DNA from: Oscillospiraceae bacterium
GTDB taxonomy: Bacteria; Bacillota; Clostridia; Oscillospirales; Oscillospiraceae
Length of the DNA: 35,627 nt
Direction of reading: 5' to 3'
Assembly (NCBI GenBank): GCA_031261325.1
Contig: JAISKH010000091.1
Span: 1-35,627, forward strand
The notes beneath the pieces are model-generated. The model searched no databases, was not told where the DNA came from, and saw nothing but the letters and a program-made list of their open reading frames with translations. The position numbers were made by a program, and so were the translations under genes. Position 1 is the stretch's first letter; every line of letters begins with the position of its first letter. This document shows positions 14,333 to 22,379 of the stretch, in pieces.

Positions 14333-15280
14333 ATGAAAAGGTTATTACCGCTCGCGCTTATATTCATACTTCTGCTGTCGGCTTGCACCACGAACACGGG
14401 CACGCCGTCACCCGCGCCAGCTTCGCCCACGGCGGCAATCACGGAAAGCCCCGCGCCGTCCACCGCTCCCGCCCGCCCCGAGCTTCCGCCGGATTTCCCG
14501 CGCATCGACGGCTCGACGGCGACGATTCCGCTCGCGGAGGCGATTTACGCGATTAAACTCGGCATTGCGCGCGAGGAAGCCGCCGAAATGGTGCTGTTCA
14601 ACGGGACGACGACCTCATATGAGCAATTGTTCTACGGCGCGGCTGACCTTGTAATCGCGTATGAGCCGACGGCGGGAACTCTGGACAAATACGCGGAGCA
14701 GGGCGTTCCGCTGGAGGTCACGGCAATAGGGCGCGACGCGCTCGTGTTCCTGCTGAACGTGCAGAACCCCGTCAACGAGGTAAGTGCGGACGAGCTGCGC
14801 GAGATTTACGCGGCGGACGGCACGATTAAGAGCTGGAGCGACCTCGGCGGCGGGGACACCGACATCGTGCCGTATCAGCGCAACTACGACTCGGGCAGTC
14901 AGGTCATGATGCAAAAGCTCGTCATGGGCGACCGCCCGATTGCGGAGCCGCCGACATTTCAGGTCGTCAGCGAGATGGGAATGCTCATTGACGTTATCGC
15001 CGACTACGACAACGGCGCGTCGTCAATCGGTTACAACGTTTACTACTTCGTGTCGCGCATGAACCCGAACCCGAACATCAAGCTGCTGAGTATCGACAAC
15101 GTGATACCGAGCAACGAGACAATCGCGTCGGGCGAATACCCGTTCGTCAACGACTTCTACGTCGCGATTCGCGCGGATGAGCCGACAGGCAGCCCCGCGC
15201 GCGAGCTATACGATTGGCTGATTGGCGACGAGGGTCGTGAGCTGTTACGGGACGAAGGGTACGTCGCAATTAACAATTGA
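14333..15280 (+). CDS. Phosphate-binding-like (PstS-type) lipoprotein
   Basis: This is a probable extracytoplasmic substrate-binding lipoprotein. The signal peptide MKRLLPLALIFILLLSAC ends in a lipobox with Cys18. A Thr/Pro/Ala-rich linker (19-50) follows, then a domain like PBP-like_2/PstS: IDGSTATIPLAEAIYA, GRDALVFLLNVQNPV, LREIYA and QRNYDSGSQVMMQKLVMG. The total is 315 residues. AAGGAG at 14321-14326 supports ATG 14333. No pstC, pstA, pstB or phoU gene is nearby, so it may serve a distant transporter or sense ligand. The last codons and TGA lie in a heptamer array. The ligand is inferred from family resemblance only. Confidence 0.85.
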   Translation: MKRLLPLALIFILLLSACTTNTGTPSPAPASPTAAITESPAPSTAPARPELPPDFPRIDGSTATIPLAEAIYAIKLGIAREEAAEMVLFNGTTTSYEQLFYGAADLVIAYEPTAGTLDKYAEQGVPLEVTAIGRDALVFLLNVQNPVNEVSADELREIYAADGTIKSWSDLGGGDTDIVPYQRNYDSGSQVMMQKLVMGDRPIAEPPTFQVVSEMGMLIDVIADYDNGASSIGYNVYYFVSRMNPNPNIKLLSIDNVIPSNETIASGEYPFVNDFYVAIRADEPTGSPARELYDWLIGDEGRELLRDEGYVAINN

Positions 15281-15300
15281 CAGTTGACAATTGACAATTA
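15266..15300. repeat. Five-unit heptamer array overlapping the lipoprotein stop codon
   Basis: GCAATTA, ACAATTG, ACAGTTG, ACAATTG, ACAATTA. The codons for the last residues (AINN) and the TGA stop (15278-15280) are repeat sequence. Confidence 0.9.
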
Positions 15301-15304
15301 AAGT

Positions 15305-15386
15305 ATCGCGCAAAGCGCGATTTATTCAAAACAGGTCGCGCAGCGACACAACAATTGTCAATTGTACATAGTCAATTGTCAATTAG
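15305..15386. repeat. Two small hairpins and an inverted five-unit heptamer array
   Basis: Hairpins ATCGCGC/GCGCGAT (15305-15321, loop AAA) and GTCGC/GCGAC (15335-15347, loop GCA) are followed by the array in reverse orientation: CAATTGT, CAATTGT, ACATAGT, CAATTGT, CAATTAG (15352-15386). With the array at 15266-15300 this forms a large inverted repeat before the cysteine desulfurase gene. Confidence 0.85.
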
Positions 15387-15402
15387 AAATTGGGGGTTAA
15401 TT

Positions 15403-16542
15403 ATGATTTATTTGGACAACGCGGCTAGTACTCGGGTTCGTGATGAATGCGCGGCGGCGGCTTTGGCGGCTATGCAGACGGCTTACGGAAATCCGTCGTC
15501 GTCTCACGCCTTGGGGCGGGCGGGAACCGCCGAGCTGGATACGGCGCGGGGGCATGTCGCCGCGCTGATGGGCGTTGCGCCCGAATGCATTGCGTTCACT
15601 TCTGGCGGGACGGAGGCGAACAACCTCGCGGTGCTGTCAGGCGCGGCGGCTAACCGCCGTCACGGCAAGCACGTCATAACCTCCGCCGCGGAGCACGACT
15701 CGGTGCTCTCCTCCGCGCAATGGCTCGCGCAAAACGGGTATGAGGTCACGTTCCTGAACCCGAATCGAGACGGCGTTGTGACGGCGCAGTCGCTTGCGGA
15801 CGCTCTGCGGGACGACACCGCGCTTGTGTCGCTAATGCTCGTCAGCAATGAGACGGGCGCGGTCAACCCCGTCGCCGAGTACCGCGAGGTGCTGAAGTCG
15901 CGCAATTCAAACGCGCTGCTGCACACGGACGCGGTTCAGGCGTTCGGCAAGCTGGACATAAAGCGCGAAATTGCCGCCGCGGACTTGGCTTCCGCTTCGG
16001 CGCATAAGATTCACGCGGCAAAGGGCACAGGCGCGCTGTACATACGCCAAGGCTTGCACCTGTCGCCGCGCGCCATGGGCGGCAGCCATGAGCACGGCGT
16101 GCGCGCGGGCACCGAAAACGTGCCGGGCATAGCCGCGTTCGGTGAGGCGGCGCGACTTCTCGCGACGGAGCGACCGGAGCGCGCGGCGCACGCGGCGGCT
16201 CTGCGCGAGCTTACGATACGTGAGCTTTCGGCAAGAGTGCCCGAGGCGCGGTTTGTGGACGGCAAAAGTCCGTTTATCCTTAATCTCGCCCTGCCCGGGT
16301 ATAAGAGCGAGGTACTGATGAACTGTCTGGAGGAGAGCGGGATTTGCGTCTCGCGCTCGTCCGCCTGCAAAAAAGGCTCGCGCAGTCACGTGCTGGAGGC
16401 GATGCGGCTGCCGAACGAGATTATCGACTCGTCGCTGCGCGTCAGCTTCTCGATGTACAACACCGCCGACGACATTATGGCTTTCGCGGACTGCGTTGAA
16501 GCGGCGACGCGCAAGCTCTTCCGTAAAAAGGGGAGAGCTTAG
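15403..16542 (+). CDS. Cysteine desulfurase (NifS/IscS-like, class V aminotransferase fold)
   Basis: The enzyme takes sulfur from cysteine as a persulfide for Fe-S clusters or thiolation. The 379-residue protein starts MIYLDNAASTRV, has SGGTEANN (67-74), the PLP lysine Lys202 in SASAHKIHAAKG, and the persulfide Cys322 in SRSSACKKGS. ATG 15403 fits because homologues begin at IYLDNAAT and a G-rich site precedes it. An in-frame start at 15355 would translate the heptamer array and is rejected. comM begins 3 nt after its stop, so both are probably co-transcribed. No iscU partner is adjacent, so the sulfur acceptor is unknown; a role in tRNA thiolation is possible. Confidence 0.93.
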   Translation: MIYLDNAASTRVRDECAAAALAAMQTAYGNPSSSHALGRAGTAELDTARGHVAALMGVAPECIAFTSGGTEANNLAVLSGAAANRRHGKHVITSAAEHDSVLSSAQWLAQNGYEVTFLNPNRDGVVTAQSLADALRDDTALVSLMLVSNETGAVNPVAEYREVLKSRNSNALLHTDAVQAFGKLDIKREIAAADLASASAHKIHAAKGTGALYIRQGLHLSPRAMGGSHEHGVRAGTENVPGIAAFGEAARLLATERPERAAHAAALRELTIRELSARVPEARFVDGKSPFILNLALPGYKSEVLMNCLEESGICVSRSSACKKGSRSHVLEAMRLPNEIIDSSLRVSFSMYNTADDIMAFADCVEAATRKLFRKKGRA

Positions 16543-16544
16543 AG

Positions 16545-18077
16545 ATGATTTCAACCGTTCGTTCACTTGGGCTTGGCGGGATACGCGGCTATGAGGTGTC
16601 GGTTGAGACATTTCTGTCGGGCGGACTGCCGAATTTCGACATTGTGGGCTTGCCCGACGCGGCTGTGCGCGAGGCTCGCGAACGCGTCCGCGCCGCGACG
16701 AAGAATTGCGACATAAGCTTTCCCGTCTCGCGCATAACGGTGAATCTCGCGCCGGCGGACACGCGCAAGGCGGGAACGATTTACGACCTACCAGTCATGC
16801 TCGGCATTCTCGCGGCGAACGGCGACATAAAGCCGATTCCGCCCGACGCGGCGTTCTTCGGCGAATTATCGCTTACGGGGGAGCTGCGGCACGTGTCGGG
16901 CGCGCTGCCTATGGCTCTCGCGGCGCGGCGCGCGGGGATTAAGCGGCTGTTCCTGCCCGCCGAGTGCGCGGCGGAGGCTTCCTACGCGGGCGACCTTGAG
17001 GTTTATCCCGTGACGCACGTCGCGCAATTGCTCGCGCACCTGAACGGCAGGGAGCTGATTGAGCCGATTGCCGCCCGCGAACCCGACGCCGCGCGTGCGG
17101 ACGGTCCCGACATGTCCGAGGTGCGGGGGCAGGAGAACGTCAAGCGCGCGCTTGAGGTTGCCGCCGCGGGCGGGCACAACATTTTAATGGTGGGACCTCC
17201 CGGCTCGGGCAAAAGTATGCTCGCAAAGCGGCTGACGACGATTTTGCCAGACATGACGCGCGACGAGCGCATTGAAGCGACGGAAATTCACTCCGTCGCG
17301 GGTTTGACGAGCCGCGAGAACCCGATTCTCGCGCTCCGTCCGTACCGCGCGCCGCACCATTCCGTGTCGGCGGCTGCCGTCTCTGGCGGCTCCGCAATGG
17401 GCGGCGCAACCGTTCGCCCGGGGGAAATTTCCCTCGCGCATAACGGCGTGCTGTTTCTCGACGAATTGCCGGAGTTCCACCGCGACGCGCTTGAATCCTT
17501 GCGCCAACCGCTGGAGGACGGGCAAATTACAATTTCGCGCGCCGCCATGAGCGTGACGTTCCCCGCGCGCTTCATGCTCGTCTGCGCGATGAACCCCTGC
17601 CGCTGCGGGTGGCACGGGCACCCCTCGGGGCGGTGCTCCTGCTCCGAAAAGGCTCTGGCGCAATACCGCGAGCGGCTGTCGGGTCCGCTGCTCGACCGCA
17701 TTGACATGTACGTTGAGGTGCAGTCGCTGGAGTTCGCGGAGCTGCAAAAGAAGTCGGGCGGGGAGCCGTCCGCGTCGTTGCGTGAGCGCGTCAACGCCGC
17801 GCGTGACCGTCAGCGCGCGCGCTATGTCGGCACGGGCATCGACTGCAACGCGCACATCGGCACAAAGCAGCTCGACGAATACTGCGGCTTGAGCGATGTG
17901 AGCGTCGCGCTCATACGCTCGGCATACGACAAGCTGGGGTTGACGGCGCGGAGCTATGACCGCATTTTGCGCGTCGCGCGCACGATTGCAGACCTTGCGG
18001 GGGCGGACGAGATTCTGCCCAAGCACCTCGCGGAAGCGATACAATACCGCGCCTATGATTTTCGCAGCGAATCGTGA
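16545..18077 (+). CDS. comM: YifB/ComM family Mg-chelatase-like AAA+ ATPase
   Basis: ComM-type proteins are hexameric helicases that promote branch migration in natural transformation in some bacteria; in Clostridia the role is less clear. The 510 residues show an N-terminal ChlI-like domain (1-170, with NLAPADTRKAG), Walker A GPPGSGKS at 217-224, Walker B VLFLDELPEF near 302-311, and a Cys-rich MNPCRCGWHGHPSGRCSCSE insert. The C-terminal Mg_chelatase_C region includes SARSYDRILRVARTIADLAG-like sequence (here TARSYDRIL). It follows the desulfurase gene by 2 nt. Its end is 21 nt before the tRNA-Val promoter. Confidence 0.94.
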   Translation: MISTVRSLGLGGIRGYEVSVETFLSGGLPNFDIVGLPDAAVREARERVRAATKNCDISFPVSRITVNLAPADTRKAGTIYDLPVMLGILAANGDIKPIPPDAAFFGELSLTGELRHVSGALPMALAARRAGIKRLFLPAECAAEASYAGDLEVYPVTHVAQLLAHLNGRELIEPIAAREPDAARADGPDMSEVRGQENVKRALEVAAAGGHNILMVGPPGSGKSMLAKRLTTILPDMTRDERIEATEIHSVAGLTSRENPILALRPYRAPHHSVSAAAVSGGSAMGGATVRPGEISLAHNGVLFLDELPEFHRDALESLRQPLEDGQITISRAAMSVTFPARFMLVCAMNPCRCGWHGHPSGRCSCSEKALAQYRERLSGPLLDRIDMYVEVQSLEFAELQKKSGGEPSASLRERVNAARDRQRARYVGTGIDCNAHIGTKQLDEYCGLSDVSVALIRSAYDKLGLTARSYDRILRVARTIADLAGADEILPKHLAEAIQYRAYDFRSES

Positions 18078-18098
18078 GCGAGTTTTGCAAAAAAGTGC

Positions 18099-18127
18099 TT
18101 GACAAGCGATTGCGTGTGTTGTAGAAT
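18099..18127 (+). promoter_or_regulatory. tRNA-Val promoter
   Basis: TTGACA (18099-18104), a 17-bp spacer and TAGAAT (18122-18127), ending 13 nt before the mature tRNA. The -35 box lies in GCTTGACAAGC, also found in the S10 promoter. Confidence 0.8.
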
Positions 18128-18140
18128 AACTTTCGCTGAT

Positions 18141-18216
18141 GGACGATTAGCTCAGTTGGTAGAGCATCCGCTTGACGTGCGGAGGGTCAGCGGTTCAAGT
18201 CCGTTATCGTCCACCA
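18141..18216 (+). tRNA. tRNA-Val, anticodon GAC
   Basis: The 76-nt cloverleaf is complete. Acceptor arms are GGACGAT and ATCGTCC, followed by A and an encoded CCA end. The D-arm is GCTC...GAGC. The anticodon stem is TCCGC/GCGGA with loop TTGACGT, placing GAC at 18174-18176, which reads GTC and GTT valine codons. The T-loop is TTCAAGT. It stands as a single gene with its own promoter and terminator. Confidence 0.97.
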
Positions 18217-18218
18217 AG

Positions 18219-18258
18219 GAAATAACCCTGTAACAGCAGTTACGGGGTTATTTCTTTG
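18219..18258 (+). terminator. Terminator after tRNA-Val
   Basis: A 15-bp stem (GAAATAACCCTGTAA 18219-18233 with TTACGGGGTTATTTC 18240-18254, one wobble) and a 6-nt loop, followed by a short TTT. It begins two bases after the CCA end. Confidence 0.8.
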
Positions 18259-18366
18259 CCCCGCGGCAAGCGGCTTTTTCCGCACCTGCGTATTGCATCT
18301 TTTTGCGCAATTGAGTGCCGCGCCGCGCCGCGACCGAGAACCGCAAAGAATATTGTAAAAAACTGC

Positions 18367-18395
18367 TTGACAAGCGAATAATTGCGTGATAAACT
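18367..18395 (+). promoter_or_regulatory. S10-spc-alpha operon promoter
   Basis: TTGACA (18367-18372), a 17-bp spacer and TAAACT (18390-18395). The -35 box is within GCTTGACAAGC, as in the tRNA-Val promoter. The transcript would start near 18402, giving a leader of about 400 nt. Confidence 0.8.
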
Positions 18396-18401
18396 AGCCG
18401 A

Positions 18402-18805
18402 GCACCTTTTCGGGGAGAGCAGGGCATTTTGCGCGCATAAACGGCGCGGAAACGTTATGCGAGAACGAAAATGAATGAAAATTTATGAATGTAATTCAGG
18501 TGCGATGCGAAGAACCGGGAGATTGCGGCTTACGCCGGTAACTTTCGGGGAGCATGTCCGGCGCGGGGGAGAGGTTCCTTGTAATAAGAGGAGCAGCCCT
18601 GCGTGTAATCGGGCGGTTGAGTTTTGTTGAGACTGCGGCGGTGCCACTTTACGTGGTATATCGCCCGCACGAGACGAACCGGCTGTTGTAACAGGCTTGC
18701 CGGTTTGATTTCCAAGCGGGAATGATACGCACGGGCGCGTTGTCGGTAACATAGCAGAGCTTATCCGTAACGAAACATTATATTTCGGGAGGAGCAGTAA
18801 TCACA
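18402..18805 (+). ncRNA. Long structured 5' leader of the ribosomal operon
   Basis: There is no convincing gene in this 404-nt stretch. Local helices are visible: CGCCGG/CCGGCG (18533-18538 with 18558-18563); CGGGCG/CGCCCG (18610-18615 with 18662-18667) enclosing TGCCAC/GTGGTA (about 18642-18658); and AACCGGC/GCCGGTT (18677-18683 with 18699-18705) with an alternative inner CTGTT/AACAG pairing. The length and order suggest a regulatory leader, perhaps bound by a ribosomal protein. I do not recognise a known leader family. Confidence 0.5.
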
Positions 18806-19114
18806 ATGGCAAAGAAAATGATTCGTATACGCTTGAAGGCGTATGACCACCAGCTAATCGACCAGGCGGCAAACCAAATCGTCGAGACGGCGAAGCGCAC
18901 GGAGGCAAAGGTTTCGGGACCTATCCCGCTGCCCACGCGTCGCGAAATCGTCACGATACTCCGCGCCGTCCATAAGTACAAGGACAGCCGCGAGCAATTT
19001 GAAAGACTCACACATAAACGTCTTGTGGACATCATTAACCCCACGCAAAAGACGGTTGAGTCGCTCATGAGCTTAGAGCTTCCCGCCGGCGTCGAAATCT
19101 CAATCAAGCTTTAA
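18806..19114 (+). CDS. rpsJ: 30S ribosomal protein S10
   Basis: S10 is part of the 30S head and also, as NusE, pairs with NusB in antitermination. The 102 residues include [20 protein letters not shown] and [17 protein letters not shown], both diagnostic. GGAGGAG (18788-18794) lies 11 nt before ATG 18806. It opens the 16-kb ribosomal operon after a long structured leader. Its stop is followed by 171 nt before rplC, an unusually large gap for this operon, holding a short heptamer array and a hairpin. Confidence 0.97.
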   Translation: MAKKMIRIRLKAYDHQLIDQAANQIVETAKRTEAKVSGPIPLPTRREIVTILRAVHKYKDSREQFERLTHKRLVDIINPTQKTVESLMSLELPAGVEISIKL

Positions 19115-19134
19115 CACGCGCACCCCTCGGCTAC

Positions 19135-19161
19135 GCAATTAGCAATTTCAATTGACAATTA
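19135..19161. repeat. Degenerate heptamer array after rpsJ
   Basis: GCAATTA, GCAATTT, CAATTG (one base short) and ACAATTA. It is more decayed than the other arrays. It is located 20 bp after the rpsJ stop. Confidence 0.65.
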
Positions 19162-19207
19162 CGGAGCCGATTTTCCGCGCGTCTTTCTTGCGGGGGCGCG
19201 CGGGGTC

Positions 19208-19256
19208 AAGTTGACATGAGTCGTCGGTCAGAGTTGAGGCTGACGGGGAGGTCAAC
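19208..19256 (+). promoter_or_regulatory. Nested hairpin before rplC
   Basis: GTTGAC (19210-19215) can pair with GTCAAC (19251-19256), enclosing GTCAG/CTGAC (about 19227-19243). It lies about 30 nt before the rplC start, in the gap between rpsJ and rplC. A role in control of rplC translation is only a possibility. Confidence 0.4.
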
Positions 19257-19285
19257 CAATAACCTTATTATATGGAGGAATCACG

Positions 19286-19921
19286 ATGGAAAAAGGAATC
19301 ATCGGTAAGAAGCGCGGAATGACGCAAATCTTCGATGAGAACGGCAAGGTCGTCCCCGTTACGGTTATCGAAGCGGGACCTTGCGTCGTCGTTCAAAAGA
19401 AGAGCGACGAAAAGGACGGTTACGTCTCGGTTCAGCTCGGGTTTGAGGACGTCGCGGAAAAGCGCCTGTCCAAGCCCGAGGTCGGACACATTAAAAAGGC
19501 GGGAGTCGCCGCCAAGCGTCACCTTAAGGAGTTTAAGCTGACAAACGCCGCCGAGCTGAACGTCGGCGACACGCTGCTCGCGGACGTGTTCGCGGAGGGC
19601 GACAAGGTTGACGTTACGGGCACTTCAAAGGGTAAGGGCTTCGCGGGCGTTATCAAGCGTTTCAACGCGCAGCGCACACCCATGAGCCACGGCGGCGGAC
19701 CTGTTCACCGTCACGCCGGTTCAATGGGCTCGGGCACAGACCCGTCCCGTATCTTCAAGGGCAAAATCGGCGCGGGACACATGGGCGCGGAGCAAGTCAC
19801 CGTTCAGAACCTCGACGTTGTCAAGGTTGACGCGGAACTCAATCTAATCGCCGTGCGCGGCGCGATTCCCGGTCCTAAGGGCGGGGTCGTGTACCTTAAA
19901 AACACGGTTAAGAACGCTTAA
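19286..19921 (+). CDS. rplC: 50S ribosomal protein L3
   Basis: L3 is an early assembly protein that reaches toward the peptidyl-transferase centre. The 211 residues begin [19 protein letters not shown]. They contain the extended loop [20 protein letters not shown]...HRHAGSMG that contacts 23S rRNA. The length is normal. GGAGG lies about 8 nt before ATG 19286. rplD follows after 18 nt. Confidence 0.97.
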   Translation: MEKGIIGKKRGMTQIFDENGKVVPVTVIEAGPCVVVQKKSDEKDGYVSVQLGFEDVAEKRLSKPEVGHIKKAGVAAKRHLKEFKLTNAAELNVGDTLLADVFAEGDKVDVTGTSKGKGFAGVIKRFNAQRTPMSHGGGPVHRHAGSMGSGTDPSRIFKGKIGAGHMGAEQVTVQNLDVVKVDAELNLIAVRGAIPGPKGGVVYLKNTVKNA

Positions 19922-19939
19922 AAGGGGAGGTAAAGTCAA

Positions 19940-20563
19940 ATGCCAACAGTCAAAGTCTACAGCATGGCGGGGCAGGTTCAGGGCGAGACTTCCCTACCCG
20001 AAGCCATCTTCGGCATTAAGCCGAACAAAAGCGCATTGTACGAGGCGGTCAAGAACCATCTCGCAAACCTGCGTCAGGGCACGCAGTCCGCGCTCACCCG
20101 CGCGGAGGTTTCCGGCGGCGGCATAAAGCCGTATCGCCAAAAGGGCACGGGTCGCGCCCGTCAGGGCAGCACGCGCGCTCCGCAGTTCACGCACGGCGGC
20201 GTCGCTTTCGCGCCCAAGCCGCGCGACTACAGCTACAGCATCAACAAGAAGCTGCGCCGTCTCGCGCTGAAGTCGGCGCTGAGCCAAAAGGTCATCGAGG
20301 ACCGCGTTATCGTGGTGGACAACCTGAATTTCTCGGACATTAAGACGAAGGACTTCAAGAAGTTTCTCGAGGCGGTGGGCGTTTCCGGTAAGGCGTATGT
20401 CGTAACACCCGAGGTTCGCGAGACGGTCGTTAAGTCCGCCCGCAACATTCCCGGAATCGTCACGACTATCGCGCGGATACTCTCCACGTATGACATCATC
20501 AACGCGCGCACCATTATTATCGACAAGGCGGCTCTCGCCGTTATTGAGGAGGTTTACGCATGA
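19940..20563 (+). CDS. rplD: 50S ribosomal protein L4
   Basis: L4 lines the peptide exit tunnel with its long basic loop, seen here as GGGIKPYRQKGTGRARQGST with the following APQFTHGGVAF (residues ~55-90). The total is 207 residues, normal. In Escherichia coli L4 represses the S10 operon through its leader; whether the long leader here binds L4 is unknown. GGGAGG precedes ATG 19940. Its last bases overlap the rplW start by 4 nt (ATGA). Confidence 0.97.
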   Translation: MPTVKVYSMAGQVQGETSLPEAIFGIKPNKSALYEAVKNHLANLRQGTQSALTRAEVSGGGIKPYRQKGTGRARQGSTRAPQFTHGGVAFAPKPRDYSYSINKKLRRLALKSALSQKVIEDRVIVVDNLNFSDIKTKDFKKFLEAVGVSGKAYVVTPEVRETVVKSARNIPGIVTTIARILSTYDIINARTIIIDKAALAVIEEVYA

Positions 20564-20856
20564 AAACAGCTTATGACGTAATTCTCACTCCGATTATCAC
20601 GGAGCAGGCTCTTGAGCACAACGAGCTGGGCAAGTACGCGTTCAAGGTCGCGCCGGACGCGAACAAAATCGAGATTAAAAAAGCGATTGAGGAAATTTTC
20701 AAGGTCAAGGTCCTTAAGGTCACGACGCTGAACATGGACGGCAAGCGCAAAAAGCAGGGGCGTTACCCCGAGGGCAGCCGCAAGGCATGGAAAAAGGCGG
20801 TCGTCCGTCTCACCCCCGATTCAAAGAGCATCGAATTCTTTGAGGGATTGGTATAA
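20560..20856 (+). CDS. rplW: 50S ribosomal protein L23
   Basis: L23 sits at the tunnel exit and docks trigger factor and the signal recognition particle. The 98 residues start with TAYDVILTPIITEQALEHNELGKYAF and contain KIEIKKAIEEIFKVKVLKVT and a basic KRKKQGRYPEG loop. It overlaps rplD by 4 nt, which suggests coupled translation; its Shine-Dalgarno GAGGAGG lies in the end of rplD. Confidence 0.97.
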   Translation: MKTAYDVILTPIITEQALEHNELGKYAFKVAPDANKIEIKKAIEEIFKVKVLKVTTLNMDGKRKKQGRYPEGSRKAWKKAVVRLTPDSKSIEFFEGLV

Positions 20857-20869
20857 GGGAGGAAGCTAA

Positions 20870-21709
20870 ATGTCTGTCAAAACGTATAAACCTACCACTC
20901 CGTCGAGAAGGCACATGTCCGTTTCGGGCTTCGACGGGGTTGATAAGAAAGCAAGACCGGAGCGCAAGCTGACCCAAGTGCTTAAAAAGCACTCGGGACG
21001 CAACAGCTACGGGCGCATTACCGTTCGCCACAAGGGCGGCGGAGAACGCAGAAAGTACCGCATAATCGACTGGAAGCGCGACAAGCATGACGTCGCGGGA
21101 ACGGTTCTCCGTCTTGAGTACGACCCGAACCGCTCCGCGTTCATCGCGCTGATTGAGTATCCCGACAACGAGCGCCGCTACATTCTCGCACCCGTGGGGC
21201 TGAACAAGGGCGATTCCGTCATCTCGTCCACGAGCGCGGACATCAAGCCGGGCAACGCCCTGCCGATTACGAATATCCCCGTCGGTACGGTTATCCACAA
21301 CATTGAGCTGTACCCGGGCAAGGGCGCGCAGCTCGTGCGCTCCGCCGGAACTTCGGCGCAGCTCATGGCTAAAGAAGGCTCTATGGCGCAGGTTCGCCTG
21401 CCCAGCGGCGAGTATCGCCTTGTGCGCGTTGAGTGCACGGCGACAATCGGACAGGTCGGCAACGTTGACCACGCGAACATCTCGCTCGGTAAAGCCGGAC
21501 GCAAGCGCCACATGGGCATACGCCCGACGGTTCGCGGCTCGGTGATGAACCCGAACGACCACCCGCACGGCGGCGGCGAGGGTAAGTCGCCCGTCGGACG
21601 TCCGGGACCCGTTACGCCGTGGGGTAAGCCGGCTCTCGGCTACAAGACCCGCAAGAAGAAAAACCGCACCAATAAATTCATTGTCAAACGCCGCGGCAGC
21701 AAGTCGTAA
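20870..21709 (+). CDS. rplB: 50S ribosomal protein L2
   Basis: L2 is needed for subunit joining and peptidyl transfer. The 279 residues include [20 protein letters not shown] and the C-terminal [20 protein letters not shown] with the conserved His, then [19 protein letters not shown]. Length is normal. GGGAGG precedes ATG 20870. The N-terminus ([20 protein letters not shown]) matches the family. Confidence 0.97.
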   Translation: MSVKTYKPTTPSRRHMSVSGFDGVDKKARPERKLTQVLKKHSGRNSYGRITVRHKGGGERRKYRIIDWKRDKHDVAGTVLRLEYDPNRSAFIALIEYPDNERRYILAPVGLNKGDSVISSTSADIKPGNALPITNIPVGTVIHNIELYPGKGAQLVRSAGTSAQLMAKEGSMAQVRLPSGEYRLVRVECTATIGQVGNVDHANISLGKAGRKRHMGIRPTVRGSVMNPNDHPHGGGEGKSPVGRPGPVTPWGKPALGYKTRKKKNRTNKFIVKRRGSKS

Positions 21710-21724
21710 GGGAGGAGCAGTTTA

Positions 21725-21997
21725 ATGAGCAGAAGTGTTAAAAAAGGTCCTTTCGCCGCGCCCGAGCTGTTAAAGCGCGTTGACGCTATGAACGCCGCCG
21801 GCGAGAAAAAGGTGCTGAAAACATGGTCGCGCGCGTCCACGATATTCCCCAGCTTCGTCGGACACACGATTGCCGTCCATGACGGTCGCCGCCACGTTCC
21901 CGTGTACGTCACGGAGGACATGGTCGGTCACAAGCTCGGCGAATTCGCGCCGACACGCACATTCCGCGGTCACGCGGGCAGTAAAACATCGAAGTAA
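21725..21997 (+). CDS. rpsS: 30S ribosomal protein S19
   Basis: S19 binds 16S rRNA with S13 in the 30S head. The 90 residues begin [20 protein letters not shown] and contain the diagnostic [20 protein letters not shown] and [23 protein letters not shown] precedes ATG 21725. The spacing to rplB is 15 nt. Confidence 0.97.
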   Translation: MSRSVKKGPFAAPELLKRVDAMNAAGEKKVLKTWSRASTIFPSFVGHTIAVHDGRRHVPVYVTEDMVGHKLGEFAPTRTFRGHAGSKTSK

Positions 21998-22015
21998 GGA
22001 GGAAGCCGGAACAAC

Positions 22016-22363
22016 ATGAGTGAATTAAAGTCAGCAAACGCGCAGCTTAATTACGCGCGTATCGCGCCGCGCAAGGTCAAGATTGTCTGCGACCTTATTC
22101 GCGGCAAGGACACAAAGACCGCCGGCGCAATCCTGAACGCCACGCCGAAGGCAGCGAGCGAGCTTCTCATTAAGCTCCTCAAGAGCGCGGTGGCGAACGC
22201 CGAGAACAACCACAATCTCGACCCCGACAAGCTCTACGTCTCGGAAACCTACGCGAATCCCGGTCCCATTCTTAAGAGAATGATGCCGCGGGCGCAGGGA
22301 CGCGGCGCAAGAATAAACAAGCGCACGTCGCATATCACAATCGTCGTGTCTGAGAAAGAGTAA
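22016..22363 (+). CDS. rplV: 50S ribosomal protein L22
   Basis: L22 narrows the exit tunnel together with L4 and is a macrolide-resistance site. The 115 residues show [40 protein letters not shown] and the loop [27 protein letters not shown] lies upstream of ATG 22016. Length is normal. Confidence 0.97.
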   Translation: MSELKSANAQLNYARIAPRKVKIVCDLIRGKDTKTAGAILNATPKAASELLIKLLKSAVANAENNHNLDPDKLYVSETYANPGPILKRMMPRAQGRGARINKRTSHITIVVSEKE

Positions 22364-22379
22364 GGGGGGAATTACCGAA

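Noticed and set aside
15355-15402. Upstream start for the cysteine desulfurase giving 16 more residues
   Set aside because: The extra codons are the heptamer array, and homologues begin at the Met before IYLDNAAS.
17184-18044. Minus-strand open frame of 286 codons opposite comM
   Set aside because: comM has Walker A and B motifs on the plus strand; the minus frame has no recognisable domain.
18402-18805. T-box or known riboswitch in the leader before rpsJ
   Set aside because: No T-box sequence (GGGTGGNACCGCG-like) or other aptamer core that I recognise was found.
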